Assembly: GCF_000499845.2 (NCBI RefSeq)
Contig: NC_023754.2
Coordinates: 9,059,335-9,123,334, forward strand
Direction of reading: 5' to 3'
Source of the DNA: Phaseolus vulgaris
Taxonomy: Eukaryota > Streptophyta > Magnoliopsida > Fabales > Fabaceae
Length of the DNA: 64,000 bases
The position numbers and the translations under genes were made by a program. Every line of letters starts with the position of its first letter. Positions within the stretch are counted from its first letter, which is position 1. The notes under the pieces are model-generated. The model saw nothing but the letters and a program-made list of their open reading frames with translations. It ran no database searches and had not been told where the DNA came from. This document shows positions 46,280-58,165 of the stretch, in pieces.

Positions 46280-46800
46280 AAATGGTATATAAGACGGTAA
46301 AAAAAAATCTATATAAAAAGATAGTAAAAAAATGGTAATGTTTTATTCTCTATGTATTTGCATTATTACATGTATAGGAAATATATACAAGTGTATGGAG
46401 GCTAATTATATGGAGATTCACTAATCATGAGATTTTATCATTATCAAATTAATTGCGGATAATTGCATATAATTGCGTATAATTTGATAATTGTTATTTT
46501 CTTAATACTCCCTCTCAAGTTGGTAGGTGAAGATCATGAACCCCAACTTGTGTCAGCATAAAAAAATGTTCCTTACCCAATGCCTTCGTAAAAATATCTG
46601 CGAGTTGGTACTGTGTTGGTACATACGAATGACTGATTATCCCGGCTTGTAATTTTTCTCATCCAATGTGGTAGTCTATCTCATTGTGTTTTGTGCATTC
46701 ATGAAATACTGAGTTTGTTGTTATATGCAAGGCCGATTATCACAGAAAAGTCGAGCTGACAAGTTACATTACACCTTTAAGTCTTGCAACAGATATCATA
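46280..46800 (-). mobile_element. Ty1/copia 3' fragment: end of RNase H, polypurine tract, start of LTR
   Basis: On the minus strand 46720-46565 encodes VFHECTKHNEID and, further on, QLADIFTKALGKE, the conserved end of the copia RNase H. Stops and one frame change are present. Next comes a purine tract (TTGAGAGGGAGTATT, about 46510-46525) and AT-rich LTR-like DNA toward 46280. Everything upstream in the element is missing. It abuts the second Tat-type element near 46830. Confidence 0.75.
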
Positions 46801-46989
46801 ACCAAACTATCTCCAAACAAGTATTGGCCATTATACGTTTGTCTGTTTTTTTTTTACTTCCATGAGATAATAGAAGAACCAGTAAAAATGCAATACCCAA
46901 ATACTGATCTCCGAGTTGTCTGGCAACCTCCCTAGTCTGAGTCGCAATAATTTGTCAATGTCAAATTGTTCTCGGATGGCAATAGCAAT

Positions 46990-47600
46990 CCTTGTCTCGT
47001 TGATCCTTTGATGTGCTTTAGGACTCGAATTACGACATCTTAATGAGGTTTTTGTGGAGCCTGTATAACCGTGAGGTATATCAGTCGTCCCACAAGTGAC
47101 CATGCACACCCCTTGCTTTGTTTTTAGGCTGTTCTCGTAGCATTTTCTTGTTGCCTTTTGGTCGGACTTAATAACAATTACACCCCATTCTTGGGAGGGC
47201 AACTTCATCTTCATATGCCTTGATGAAGCCACCGTTTCTAACTTGTTTATGGCAGGTCTAGTTAGGAGGATGTTATAAGCTGAGGGAGTGTTATATTAAT
47301 GGTCTGATATGAGACGCCGTCTGAGAAGGTTGTCCTCACCTCTACTTGGTCCCCTGCAAACCCGTACGAACAACCATCGTAAGGTCTCAGCTAGTCTGGT
47401 GACAGTTGCAACTTATTGAATATCGACCAAAATAGAATGTCGGTCGAGCTTCCCTGGTCCACAAGAACCCGGTGTACCCTACTTTCAGTGGTGACTAGTG
47501 ATATCACTATAGGATCATTGTCATCCCTCAAGTCTGCTCAGGTGAAATAGAGATCAGGTTTGGTTGGTTGTTCCAATCCCTGTGCATCCACCGCCATTAC
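46990..47600 (-). pseudogene. Protease region of the second Tat-type element
   Basis: Reading the minus strand from about 47600: DNDPIVISLVTTESRVHRV, then the active-site motif VDQGSSTDILF (about 47470-47440), LRPYDGCSYGFAGDQVEVR and SRHMKMKLPSQEW. Stops near 47390 and 47265 and one frame change disrupt it. Non-functional. Confidence 0.8.
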
Positions 47601-47773
47601 CTCCCTCACGTACCTCTTTCACTGGGATGCGGTACAACCTCCTCTTGAGAATCCTCCAGATATAGAATGGATTTCACCATGGATGGGCACCTGATGCCTC
47701 TGCTCTCCCGTCGGTGCTTCTTCTATTGTTCCCTCTTGGTCTCCTTGCACACAGTCATGCATGAAAGCTTCCT

Positions 47774-48940
47774 TCAGCAATCCTGAGAACTGATAGCGAA
47801 AGCTAAACAGTTCTCCACGTCATGTCCATAAGCTTTATGAAACTCACACCAAGTAGTTTTTCTTGGTCCCAAAACCTTATCAGTCTTCGATGGGGACTCC
47901 AGCTTTTCCGCAATAGCTGGGATGGCTAGTAACTCCCTGTAGGGCATTTTGAATTTAGGACGGGGAGGCGGGTTGGTGCGACCTCGCCCTAGGTTGGGTC
48001 CCATCGGACTCATAGGATGTTTTCCTTACTGGTTTCTTATCCAATATGGTCTCGTGCACCCTCAAGGGTTGGGCATGACTGTTCTCTTGGGCCTTGGTCG
48101 GTCCTGTACCCATGTTCCACGCTTCGTGCTCATCCATTCTTCAGCAGCGAAGTGGGCGACTGCTCGCCTCTTAATCTTTGCCAGCGTCCCTGGGTTGATT
48201 CGTTATCAAAGAATCGCTAAAAGGCCATGGCCTTATCCCTTTTACAAAGGCATGTACTATTAATGCCTCGTCCTGGGTGTGAAGTTGTACCACCAACGCT
48301 TTGAATTGATTTAGAAAGTCCTTCACAGACTCCCCCTGGTTCTGAATTACGCTGAAGAGGTCAAAAGGGATAGGGGGTGATGCTTGATTTACCATGAACT
48401 GTTTCCCTAAACAACGTGGAGAACTGGTCAAAGGTGGTTATGAGGTCATTGGGTAGGCCAATAAGCCACTTCAGTGTTGTGCTCGAGAATGTGCCTACGA
48501 ACAGTTTGCAATGTGCGACATTTGTGCCCCTGTGCCCCCTAGGATCATTGTCTAGGCCTCAAAGGCTGCAAGGTGGACGTCCGAATCTTCGACACCAGTG
48601 AAGGTGATCTTAGGCGTCGTCATGTTTTTTGGTACAACTACGTCTAAGATTTCTTGTGAGAAGGGCATTGTGCAAGCCCTGTTCTAGACAGGTGGGTACT
48701 GATCGCTCGCGGGTGCTGCCAAGTCCTGCGCAGTTCCTCATTAGTTCTGCATAGTTCCTCATTAGCTTCCCGTGACGCATCCAACTCGGTTCTGAATTGG
48801 TCTTGGTTTTGAGCCTGCTCAACCCTGACTGTCTCTTGGAGAGTTGTGATGATCTCCATAAGCTGTTGGTTTGTGGGGGCATTGGCTTCTTCAGATCCTG
48901 TGGGACCGCTTTGTCGAGTATTCCTCGTGTCTTCCAATTG
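47774..48940 (-). pseudogene. gag: gag of the second Tat-type element, broken
   Basis: Minus-strand blocks: the N-terminal helical part (48937-48644; NAPTNQQLMEIITTLQETV, EELCRTNEELRR), the mid part after a break (48431-48171; VIQNQGESVKDFLNQF, HAFVKGIRPWPFSDSL) and the zinc-knuckle region (48013-47774; TTWCEFHKAYGHDVENC). At least three frame changes. An intact start codon is not evident. Confidence 0.8.
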
Positions 48941-48976
48941 CCTTGTTTACCAATGTGGATGGGATCTAGTTTTATC

Positions 48977-48996
48977 GGGACCCATGGTGGGCACCA
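48977..48996 (-). other. Primer-binding site of the second Tat-type element
   Basis: TGGTGCCCACCATGGGTCCC on the minus strand, two bases after the LTR end. It differs at three positions from the site at 4674-4693 (all explainable as C-to-T or G-to-A changes). Confidence 0.7.
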
Positions 48997-49639
48997 AATG
49001 TTCTTGCCGGTTAACTTGGTTTTCGGTTGACTTTGACGACTGGTTTAGGCTCTGCCTGTCTCCTCTCGATTATGCACTTCTCTTGGTTGTTGGAAGCTTA
49101 ACCTGTAGAGACAAAGGGCGTCTTTCCGGCCGTTTTCACTCCGACGCTCAAGTCAGTAAGGGCTTAACAAGGAAAAAGAAATAACTAGTTTCAATATTCA
49201 AAAGTGTATTCAGAATTACGTACCTTTACCTGGAACCTTAAGCCCCTTTTATAGAGTATCACTTGGTTACTACTGGCAAACACCTTCCCTCACGAGACTT
49301 CTATCTCTAGTGAGAGTATATTCAATAATAATAATTTCCTTATAGAATGCATAATTTTAGCAGCACAACCGTGTAGAATTCTATCTCCTTGGGGTCATGG
49401 TTGTCAAACTCGCGAGTCTACGTAGACTCGTGGGAGCTCCGTAAACTCGACTCGTAGACTCGTAAGAGTCTACTTTCATATTAAAAAAAAATAGTGTAAA
49501 TAACTACATTTAGTCCTGAATGAGAATTAATAATATACCAAATCATCTAACTTCAAAGTCTCAAATAAAGAAGGTCATACAAATACTACAAAAAGTTAAA
49601 TTGTTCAATTCAAGTCATAGAAATTAAATAATTAGAAAT

Positions 49640-50002
49640 TCAAATTTCTATGTCCAATCCTCTAATGATATCATCTCCATCATCATCTCCATCATCATCT
49701 ACATCATCATCTCCATCATCATCTTCATCATCATCTCCATCTTCATCTTCATCCACATTGACATCAAAAGTCAAATTTTCAAGATCAAATGCATCTAGAG
49801 TTGGAACTGTTATTGCTGGATTTAAGTGAACATCTGCATCTTGAACTTGATCAGTCTCATCAATATTATCTCCCTCTTCAGTTATCCATTCATCATCTGA
49901 TTGAAAATCATCAAAGGGAAGAACAACTGTTTTTCTAATTTGCTTATTACTCAACTTCAAGTTGTACATGACATACACCAAAAACAGTTCATTCTCAGCC
50001 AA
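49640..50002 (-). pseudogene. C-terminal remnant of a hAT transposase with an acidic tail
   Basis: The frame begins at AENELFLVYVMYNLKL and continues to DEWITEEGDN. This matches the end of plant hAT (BED/DUF659-type) transposases, where a 'LVYVxYNLxL' block follows the dimerisation region. After it comes a long Asp/Glu run (about residues 83-112) encoded by CATCAT/ATCATC-type simple repeats. A T-rich tract and AG just before it suggest an old splice acceptor, so this may be the last exon. The catalytic domain is absent. Confidence 0.7.
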
Positions 50003-50025
50003 TTAAAAAAAAAAAAAACAGAACC

Positions 50026-50340
50026 CTAATAATCCCTTTCCTTTCCTACCCTAATTTCACACCACCCAACTCTAACCTTATATGATGAGCAACAACAACT
50101 CACGAGTCCGACGAACACTCCGACACGACAACCGCAACGCACCACCGCGACGCCCCACTTGCAGCAACCAGCGACGCCACCACCTGCAGCAACTCGCGGC
50201 GACCACCACCTACAGCAACCGGCGACGCGACCACCACCTATAGCAACCTGCAGCAACTCGCGACGCGACCATCACCACTACAACTTGTGACGCGACCACC
50301 ACCACTGCAACTCACAACTCAATCTATCGCTGCCACACCC
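50026..50340. repeat. GC-rich degenerate minisatellite in the hAT element
   Basis: Words such as GCAGCAACTCGCGACG, CGACCACCACC and CAGCAACCGGCGACG recur irregularly. The Gly/Val/Cys-rich minus frame over it (50026-50256) is a product of the repeat, not a protein family. It may be decayed first-exon or promoter sequence of the original hAT element. Confidence 0.5.
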
Positions 50341-51354
50341 CAGAGAACATAACAGAAACACAAAACGAAACGCAAAAACCTAAGTTTTTTTTTATTTCAT
50401 TCAGGCTCCCCATTCAAAATAACACAGTTTTGTTTTTCAAAAAAAAAACCCAGCTGCACTTGCCAACTCAGACTAGAGTCGCGATTCCACACTGAGTCCA
50501 CCGAGTTTACCTCAAAACCGGGTCTGCTACCGAGTTAACTTGGTAAGGCAAAGTGGAAACGTGAAGTCGGACGAGTCAACGAGTTGACTCGCGAGTTTGA
50601 CAACCATGCTTGGGGTGTTACAAACCCTAACAGAATAACCTCCTGTACACCAATGAAGGCAACAACTCTTGGGGTTTAAGCCGTTTTCAAGTATATTTGC
50701 CTGTTTTTACGTATAGCATATGCAATGACTCTAGAGAGAATAGAATCTCAATTGGAATATAACTGAAAACATTATCTTTTACCTTTAAAGTGTAGATCGC
50801 AAGTAATTACGAATGCATGCACCTATCTTTAAGATTATATCATGCCACAAACAACTAATTGCGACTCCCGTACCATGCATTCATAATGTTCCCTAAACCC
50901 TAACGCATTTGGGCTTGGGCTTACACATGATGTTTTTCCTATGCGGGGTCTGAATGCGCTAAATGCACCCTTAGATCCCTCAACATTTTTCGCTGTCCAA
51001 CCAAGCCTTATATGCAAGGAATTATATCAAATGCATGAATGCGGGCTATTGCACAAGTACTTAGATTCCAAACGTGTGATCCATTACACTTATAATAGGC
51101 CTAGATGTGCTAAGCACACCCCTAGGCCTGTTTAAAGTCTTTACCTTAGCAATTTATAAAGGATCATCTATATGTATGAGAGTCAATATATACGTATACC
51201 TGAGATTCAATCACAGAGCCAATGAAACCCATGTGTCGAGCTGACCTGTCTGGGGGAATGTCGAAGTCTGACCGGCATACTCTGAACGCTACAAGTTCTG
51301 ATTCAGTACAAATAATAACGAAGGCGGATTAACAATCTAACTCCTGTACTGACA

Positions 51355-51874
51355 CGGATTATAGTTAAGAATTCCTAATTCAACACACACTAAAGTCTAA
51401 AAGTTGTTACTTTTGAAGCCAGTGTGTCACATTTAGAACATTATCTGTTTTTTTACTTAACAATATGCTATAATTTGTTCTCAAAAGGTGAGATGAAATG
51501 AAACATTTTGTAATATCTAAAAGAACCAATCAGTGTCTTTAGGATGAAAAAGCTACCCATTGTAGCTTTTATTTACTTTTCTTTTCCATTACATCCTTAT
51601 GGGCCAGAGGTAAAAATAAATTATGAATATATTTGGTTTCCATGAAATGATATTCTATGTTCTTGAAATTGCATCTTAACCAGACAAAAAAAAACATATA
51701 AACCAAGTAATTTACAATCTTTGAATGGCACTGCCTTCTCTGACAAAAACAATCGAAATTATTTCTCATCACCTGCATGAAATTCAAATTCACCAGTACT
51801 CTCTATATGCTTTAAACACTTGTATCCTATGTAAAAGTCAGGGTCAATTATGGTGAGGCATTGATTCATGTTCC
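51355..51874. other. Intergenic / 3' flank of the b561 gene
   Basis: No gene. The minus-strand 3' UTR of the b561 gene must lie in the higher part of this stretch. No decisive polyadenylation signal was assigned. Confidence 0.5.
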
Positions 51875-54514
51875 TCAACAAGTGTCACCTTTCAATACCT
51901 TCTCATCCTTTTCACTAGGTCCAATTTCTTGACAAATGGAAGTCATCATTTCATTGCCCAAAACCACTCCTTGATTTTGTATATAGATCCATTTTTCTTG
52001 AAAAAGGTAGAAAAACACAATCAAAGATATCTGAAGAGTGAAAAGTATGTTCCAAATTTTTATGCCTTTTGATGTTTTTTGGTGGTAGGCTCCTAATCCA
52101 ACATATACATTCAGGACACCCAGGAATGTGACTGCAGTTCCAAGTATCCAATGTGCAAAGAACCACACACTTCTTTTGGATCCCCTGTGAAGAACAATAA
52201 CAACATCCTATTCATCATGTTCTATTAACAATGCTAAAACTATCATTAAAAATATGAATTGTATAGAAGAGAATCTATAAAGTGCTTAAATAAATGTACT
52301 TTCTAGATTAAAGGTATAAACATAGAACATAAAAAATCTAATAACCTTAACTTTTTGCTGATTTTGTAAGGTTGAATACTTATCTTTTAAGATATTTAAA
52401 CTCTACACTTATTTTTTTAAGATATTTAAAGGATAAACTATGTTCTATTAGGTCTCTCGAAATTTGATAAAAAATAGTTTTAGTCCTTTCATGTTAAAAA
52501 GGAGATGTTTTAGTCATTGTATTTCTAAAATGTGGTGGATTTCATACTTTGTCCTTAGGATTAAATTGATCACATTTCAGAAAAATGCAGAAGACCAAAA
52601 CCACCAATTTTAAAATGTAGTGTACTGACAAACCAATTTTGACTAAAACATGAGTAACCTAAAACACATTTTACCTAAGTAAATGGAAATGAAATTATTC
52701 AATGGTATGTGCATGGATACACATTTTCTCAATGAAAGGGAATTTCGGTAGTTTTACCTCTGTGGTCGAAAAAGGCCAAGTAAAACTTGGAGCCAGATAA
52801 TGCCATATAGTGCAACTCCTAATCTTTGATGACTATTGTTGAAGAGGTTGTTGAAATTTTTTATGGACATGATTGCTCCAACTGTGGCAAGGAGCACAGC
52901 AATCATCTGTGAATAGAAATTCAAAAGTATATATCATGTTAAAAAGGAAAATGGCATCAATGAAAAAAGCACTTTAGACAAGTTAGTTATTTCTGTTAAT
53001 GATGATCTACATTAACTTCTGGCCTTCATCATAGCCATGACTTGGTAGTATCAAGAAGAGCCAACAGCATAATTTTGTTGTTTTCTTCACAGGCTGTGTT
53101 TCACAGATGAGATGAAGAAAGCTTGGTAGATTATTTAATAAAATGCCTTTCTTGTCCTCAAAGTATCCATTATAGTCCTTGTCACTAAACTAGGAGGTAA
53201 TCACCAATGCATAATCTCATTAGATACTAACAAGCTTTTAGGCTAAAAAAATAGCTAAAGTTCTGAATCTTGCTACTTTTAGCTTCACTTCATCATCATT
53301 AAAAGTAAATCAGTGCTACAACTAACCTTATAAAACTAATTTAAAACCATTAACAGATCCAAAGGTTGGCCAGGGTTTTGCTCTTCTAAAATTTTAACTA
53401 CTCTCTTCATAAAGTTGTTTATTGTATTCTAATCTAAAACACTGCTCACTCTTATCTATTCTTAAAATTATTTACTAACTTTAATCATTCACTAATGGAC
53501 AAAATGCTTTAAATTTAGGTATGAATTACATATAAAGTTAGAGGTTAAACAGGGCCAAATCAGTTTTGAATTCATTTTATATATCCCCTTCAATTCATAT
53601 AGACATATAGATCCTATATGGGTGCATTACTAACTTAACGATACTGTGTCTGAACTGCAATCAAAGAAACACAATCTCATTCAACTTCTCAATATTTTAA
53701 AACTTTTCCTCATGGCTTCTGAACTGTGAATGAAATAATAATAGTATAAGCTATTTGGTGAAAAATAATTCCTGAAACCTTTTCCTACAAATTTCAACCA
53801 GTACTAGAATTATGCTTATGCATCCTATAAAAGTAGATAGACCATTTTGAAAATACTATTTACAACTTTTTTGGCCCTTTTCACAGCACTTATTTTCTAG
53901 ACCTGTCCTGTTTACTGCCATTAATTCTTGTTCTTTGTTTGTGTAGATCATTGGTTTTCAAGTAAAAGAACTTACAGTATACACAATCAATTATTACATC
54001 TGATTTGGAATTGTGAAGTAATATAGACTTGGATATACTTGCCTGTAAAACTGAATGAACATAGAACACAATTCTATGCCTTCTTGGGTTCTCCTCTTTG
54101 TTTGATAGTCTAATTGCAAGTATACCAACAGGCATCAAGAATCCCATTGAAGCCCACAGGAGAAAGCCATGTAATGTAATCTCAAACTGAAGTCTTGGAC
54201 TCATCTTAACCAATCACAAACAAGTTTAGCTTCAGAGACAAAACTCACATTTATTAAACAAAGGATTTAAGGTGTAAGATTGGAAATTAGGCAAGGGGGC
54301 AGAATGAACAGATGCCGCTGCCAACTTTATTGAATAAAAGTTCAGAATATGCAATATAGATGGAATACCTTACCTTAATGTGGTTGTTATCTTTGGTTCT
54401 TGAAGGGCTGCTTGTAATTTGCTGGTGCTCTTGGGATGAGCTAACAAGGGGAAACATGATGAATACAATAGAAGCATGAAAGAGGAAAGAAATGAGCTTT
54501 TGCTGAACTCCCAT
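51875..54514 (-). CDS. Cytochrome b561 domain-containing protein, four exons, 253 aa, intact
   Basis: Trans-membrane ascorbate-linked electron-transfer family. Exons (minus): 54374-54514, 54043-54204, 52758-52906, 51875-52184. Together they make 762 bases with no stop. Exon 1 encodes a signal peptide (MGVQQKLISFLFHASIVFIM). The b561 core follows: helices at LHGFLLWASMGFLMPVGILA, YVHSVLQ/MIAVLLATVGAIMS, QRLGVALYGIIWLQVLLGLF, FFAHWILGTAVTFLGVLNVY and WNILFTLQISLIVFFYLF. Four His candidates for the two hemes are seen: LHGF, YVHS, NSHQR and FAHW. There is no DOMON domain, so it belongs with the short signal-peptide b561 proteins (Arabidopsis At2g30890/At4g18260 type, from memory). Introns 1 and 3 are GT-AG. 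Intron 2 (52907-54042) starts GC (CAG/GCAAGT), a known minor donor. All phases match. The start is the only upstream Met in frame. Confidence 0.88.
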
Positions 54515-55909
54515 TCTTCCTAGTTCTTTCTTTTTGGTGAAAATATGAAAAGGTTGTCAAACTCAAACTCCAATGCCAGAAGATATAAGGAAGCAAACAA
54601 ATGATAATATTCTAAAGAAAAACTGAATATGATTTTCCATGAACTAAAAAGCTTATCCTCTCTTTTTTCAAGGGTGTTCTGCTATGTGCATGTGAGAGAG
54701 GATTCTGAGCAGAGAGCACTCTTATCTAGACAGTACAACAAAAAAAGTTCCAACCAATTCAGGAAAAATATGAGATCAACATGAGGTCAGATAAAGCTCA
54801 TCAGAAGAGAAAGGGTTTAAACTTTAACCCTCCTAAAGTATACATTTCATTTCAGATTAAACTGACATTTTCTTAAGGTTGTTGCATGGAAAAATTGATT
54901 GTTGGTACTAAGTCCTGAAGATCTTAGAGATAATAAATGGAAGTGGAAATAAGGCATTAAATGAGATTTCAAACTTGTGGGGTTCACTTGGACAGGCTTT
55001 TTGAGAATGTGGAATTGCAGAGCTAAAGTTTGTCAGATTTCAATGTGAGAGGTTAAAATTTATACATATATGTACTGAGAGAAAAAGAGGATTTGTGCTA
55101 GATTTACATGGTAAACATTATCTTATGCTTCCCACTATTGATGCACATCATTATAACATGCTTGAATAGACTTCTCCACCAACTCACCCCAATATACAGA
55201 ATTTGGTTGTAAAAAAGTGAGTCAATAAAATCAGATTCTAGAAAGATTTTTCACTTCTGAATTAAAAGTATCTCTACCTTCATACACTAACATTAGAACT
55301 ATTCCTCTCATTCTTCTCTAACTCTTAAAAGTATGATGATTATTTTTATAAAACATTTTATAATTTTATAAAAGATTTAACTTTTCTCTTTATTTATTTG
55401 CATCAATGACTTTGAATATATATTTTGTAATTCTTTTAACGAGAAAGAAATAAAAAGTTGAGTATTGATATGTCTGCACGTTGCATCAGATTATAATTTG
55501 AAAGGGAATTTTTTTTTATGAAATAAATAATTTTAACATTGTATTTATCAAATCGCGTTTATATTTATAAATGGATGTCTTTCAATTTATAATTATCAAA
55601 TTTTATTATTTAAAAATTATATATATTTTTATGAAATGTGCTTTTTACATTATGACATTAGTTGGAAACACATTTTAGTTTTAGTTATATACATTGCTTT
55701 GATAAAAAAATTTAAATATTTTCTAGTAATGTTAGTATTATCTAAGTTACACTAAAAAAAATTATTACATAAAAAATAGAATAAAATAATTAGTTATTAT
55801 ATTTTATAAATTAAATACTATGTTAAATATTAATATTTTAAATTAATCTTTAAAAAATTTATAAAAATTAATTTAAATATTTTAACTTTTAAAATTGTTC
55901 TCGTAAGAT
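54515..55909. other. Upstream region of the b561 gene, no other gene
   Basis: About 1.4 kb of AT-rich DNA that must hold the promoter. I could not choose a TATA box. No other coding region is seen. Confidence 0.5.
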
Positions 55910-56060
55910 TAACTGGATGAGCAAGCTCCATTGAGACAAAGGGAATTTTACCTGTTGATCACACCCCGACAATCAAGTCAGTAAAAACATACAAAATAAT
56001 ATAATTAGTTTTAGTTTAGAATTTAACCAACAGCTTTTATATTCACATATATTTAACGAA
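55910..56060 (-). repeat. Degenerate Tat-type LTR fragment
   Basis: TTGAGACAAAGGGAATTTTACC and ATCAAGTCAGTAAAAAC (55935-55990) parallel TAGAGACAAAGGGCGTC and CTCAAGTCAGTAAGGGC at 49107-49166 in the second Tat-type LTR, same orientation. Limits are uncertain. It is an old U5-like relic. Confidence 0.4.
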
Positions 56061-56064
56061 TCAC

Positions 56065-56066
<2 letters not shown>

Positions 56067-56111
<45 letters not shown>
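56067..56111. repeat. (TA)n microsatellite
   Basis: About 22 perfect TA units, followed by TCTCGCATG. Shorter (AT)n runs lie at 57814-57834 and 61306-61331. Confidence 0.9.
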
Positions 56112-56114
<3 letters not shown>

Positions 56115-58165
56115 GCATGTCTTACAATCAAACTTAATATCTTATGGTCTTTTACTAAACTTATACCATCAAAACTAGGCCAAATTCATGATCCGTTTCT
56201 GGGTTTAAAGTCGAACTCACCACAATTAATAACTTGGATTGAAGTTCCGAGCATTCCTGTCCAGTAATATTTAATTTAATTATTTTATTTTTTATTTTTA
56301 AATTTAATTATTATTTAATAATTTTGTTGTAAGTGTTATAAATAGAACATGCATTATTTCTTGGTACAAATTCTATTTAATGGCAGTGGCAATGACTTGA
56401 GAGAGGTCATAGGATATGGAAAATCATAATATGTAACAAACACCCATAACCCTATACATATTATTTAGGGTTCCTAGAGAAACCCTTTCAATTATGAGAA
56501 AATATTTTAATGGCACACCAGTGTGATTCAATGGACTTGAGTGTGTTGTCTAGTGTTTTTGTCTTCAATCATATAGATTTGTAGAAACTCAAGATGCTAA
56601 AAGACAAATCATTTGTCTATCACGTGAGTCTATAATGTTTTAATTTTAATATTGTTTTATAATTATGATAAAACATTTTTATGATTAATTTTTGTCCAAA
56701 TATTTAATAAATAGATTATCATATTTGATATGATCTTTGTTTTATTTAAGAAGTATGGGTCACTCACATATATTTTATTGAAACTTCCATCTTATACTAA
56801 AATTACTTTAAACAACAAAAAATAATTAAATATGAATAATAATTTTTTAATGCAGGTTATTTAACAACAAAATCAGTATTTATAATATTAACACTTTCCA
56901 CCCGGGTATATACTTTGTACTATTTGTGCATGTATACAATAATGTGTAGGTTTATTTATTTACATGCCTTCTTCTACAAATAATTGTAAATAAGATATCA
57001 TTAAATACTTAATATAATATTTCGAACCTTGATTTATCATTGATTCTACTTTTGCATACACCAAATTATCCATATTTCTATGAAATTGAAATTTATAACT
57101 TTTCTAATTAAATTTTAACTATTTTACAAATTTTGATATTTTTAATTGAATTTTTATTAAAAGAATTATTATATTAAGTATTTAAAATATTTTTATTTTT
57201 ATTTAAGTACATTTTTTATATAAAATCGTTATTTCAGCTTTCTACCAATAAACTCATTTCTCTCTTTAATCTTTTTTAACTTGTTGATTAATTAATTTTT
57301 TTCTTATTTAAGAATGAGTTGGCCACAAATTAAAACAAATTAAAAAAATACAAGTTGATTCACGAATTAAAAACAGAAAGAAAAAATACATCAATAATAA
57401 AATAAAACAAGAAATATAAAAAAAAGTATTTTAAATATTAATTAGAATGAATTTTTAATAATAAATTAATTTAAAATATATAAATTTACAACTTATTTAA
57501 ATTTAATTAACTTTTTAAAAAAACTTCATGGCATTCTTTTTGTCTCCCCCGTGAACTTTATGGAGAAGTTTTTACTATTTCAGAATTGTCACATTTCAAA
57601 GCATGTAACACTGTTTTCTTCCCATTGTGTGGTGAGAATAGAATAAAGCAAAAGATGAGTGTGGAAAATGCATAGTAAAATAAGGTATATAAGTAGTGGA
57701 CCACAGAGAATAAAGATAACCAATGCATGAATTTATGCTACTTTTTATGACTGAATCAAATAGTGTCTTGCAGAAAGCAACGTGTCCTTTATGAAATATA
57801 TGCACACCTTATAATCATATATATATATATATATGCTAAATTGTAGTTTTAGAGTGATAGGGAAGTCTACACAGCTATGTTTTGCACGTGATTCACCATT
57901 AGTTGCTTATTATTGAAGTTCATTACAACTTTGAACACAAACCTTCTATTATTGCTTATCTTTTGTATTAAATATTTATTTGAACTGACTTATATAGTCA
58001 TGATATTATGATTTTGGATATGAAATATGGAATGAAGCAAGTCATAATTGAATGGAATAATGCTAAGAGTTAATTGTTCATTTTGGAAAATAATAAATAT
58101 GGGATTATGTGTTTTAGTGTTTTTATCTGATTGTCTAAATTAAATTTCTATACGTGCTATTACTA
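56112..58165. other. AT-rich intergenic region, no gene seen
   Basis: No coding frame with family resemblance. The 69-codon minus frame at 57596-57805 has no recognisable motif or splice support. Confidence 0.5.

Larger units (their letters stand above)
49396..50608 (-). mobile_element. hAT element with 23-bp perfect terminal inverted repeats, 1213 bp
   Basis: Both ends read CATGGTTGTCAAACTCGCGA plus GTC, a perfect 23-base inverted pair, flanked by the perfect 8-bp duplication CTTGGGGT (49388-49395 and 50609-50616). The 8-bp duplication and CA...TG ends fit hAT. Inside are the C-terminal codons of a hAT transposase (49640-50002, minus) and a GC-rich degenerate minisatellite (about 50100-50310). 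The perfect ends and duplication indicate recent insertion. Confidence 0.9.
46831..51354 (-). mobile_element. 5' half of a second Tat-type Ty3/gypsy element
   Basis: On the minus strand: LTR (51354-48999), primer site, gag (about 48940-47774) and protease (about 47600-46990), then a break near 46840 where copia sequence begins. RT, integrase and the 3' LTR are absent. Gag and protease resemble those of the element at 3941-18054 (CEFHKAYGHD, DQGSSTD, SRHMKMKLPS), so the lineage is the same. The LTR body differs apart from its U5 end. A hAT element splits the LTR. Confidence 0.85.
48999..51354 (-). repeat. 5' LTR of the second Tat-type element, split by a hAT element
   Basis: Read on the minus strand it starts TGTCAGTACAGGAG (51354) and ends ...GGCAAGAACA (48999). 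It is about 1135 bases long without the hAT insertion and its duplication. A TATA box (TATAAAAG) is at 49246-49253. The start is inferred from the TG dinucleotide and loss of LTR-like text, since no second LTR is available. Confidence 0.7.

Noticed and set aside
50026..50256. Gly/Val/Cys-rich minus-strand frame of 76 codons
   Set aside because: It is produced by the GC-rich minisatellite in the hAT element.
57596..57805. 69-codon minus-strand frame as a small secreted protein
   Set aside because: No signal peptide in the right place, no cysteine pattern of a known family, isolated in AT-rich DNA.
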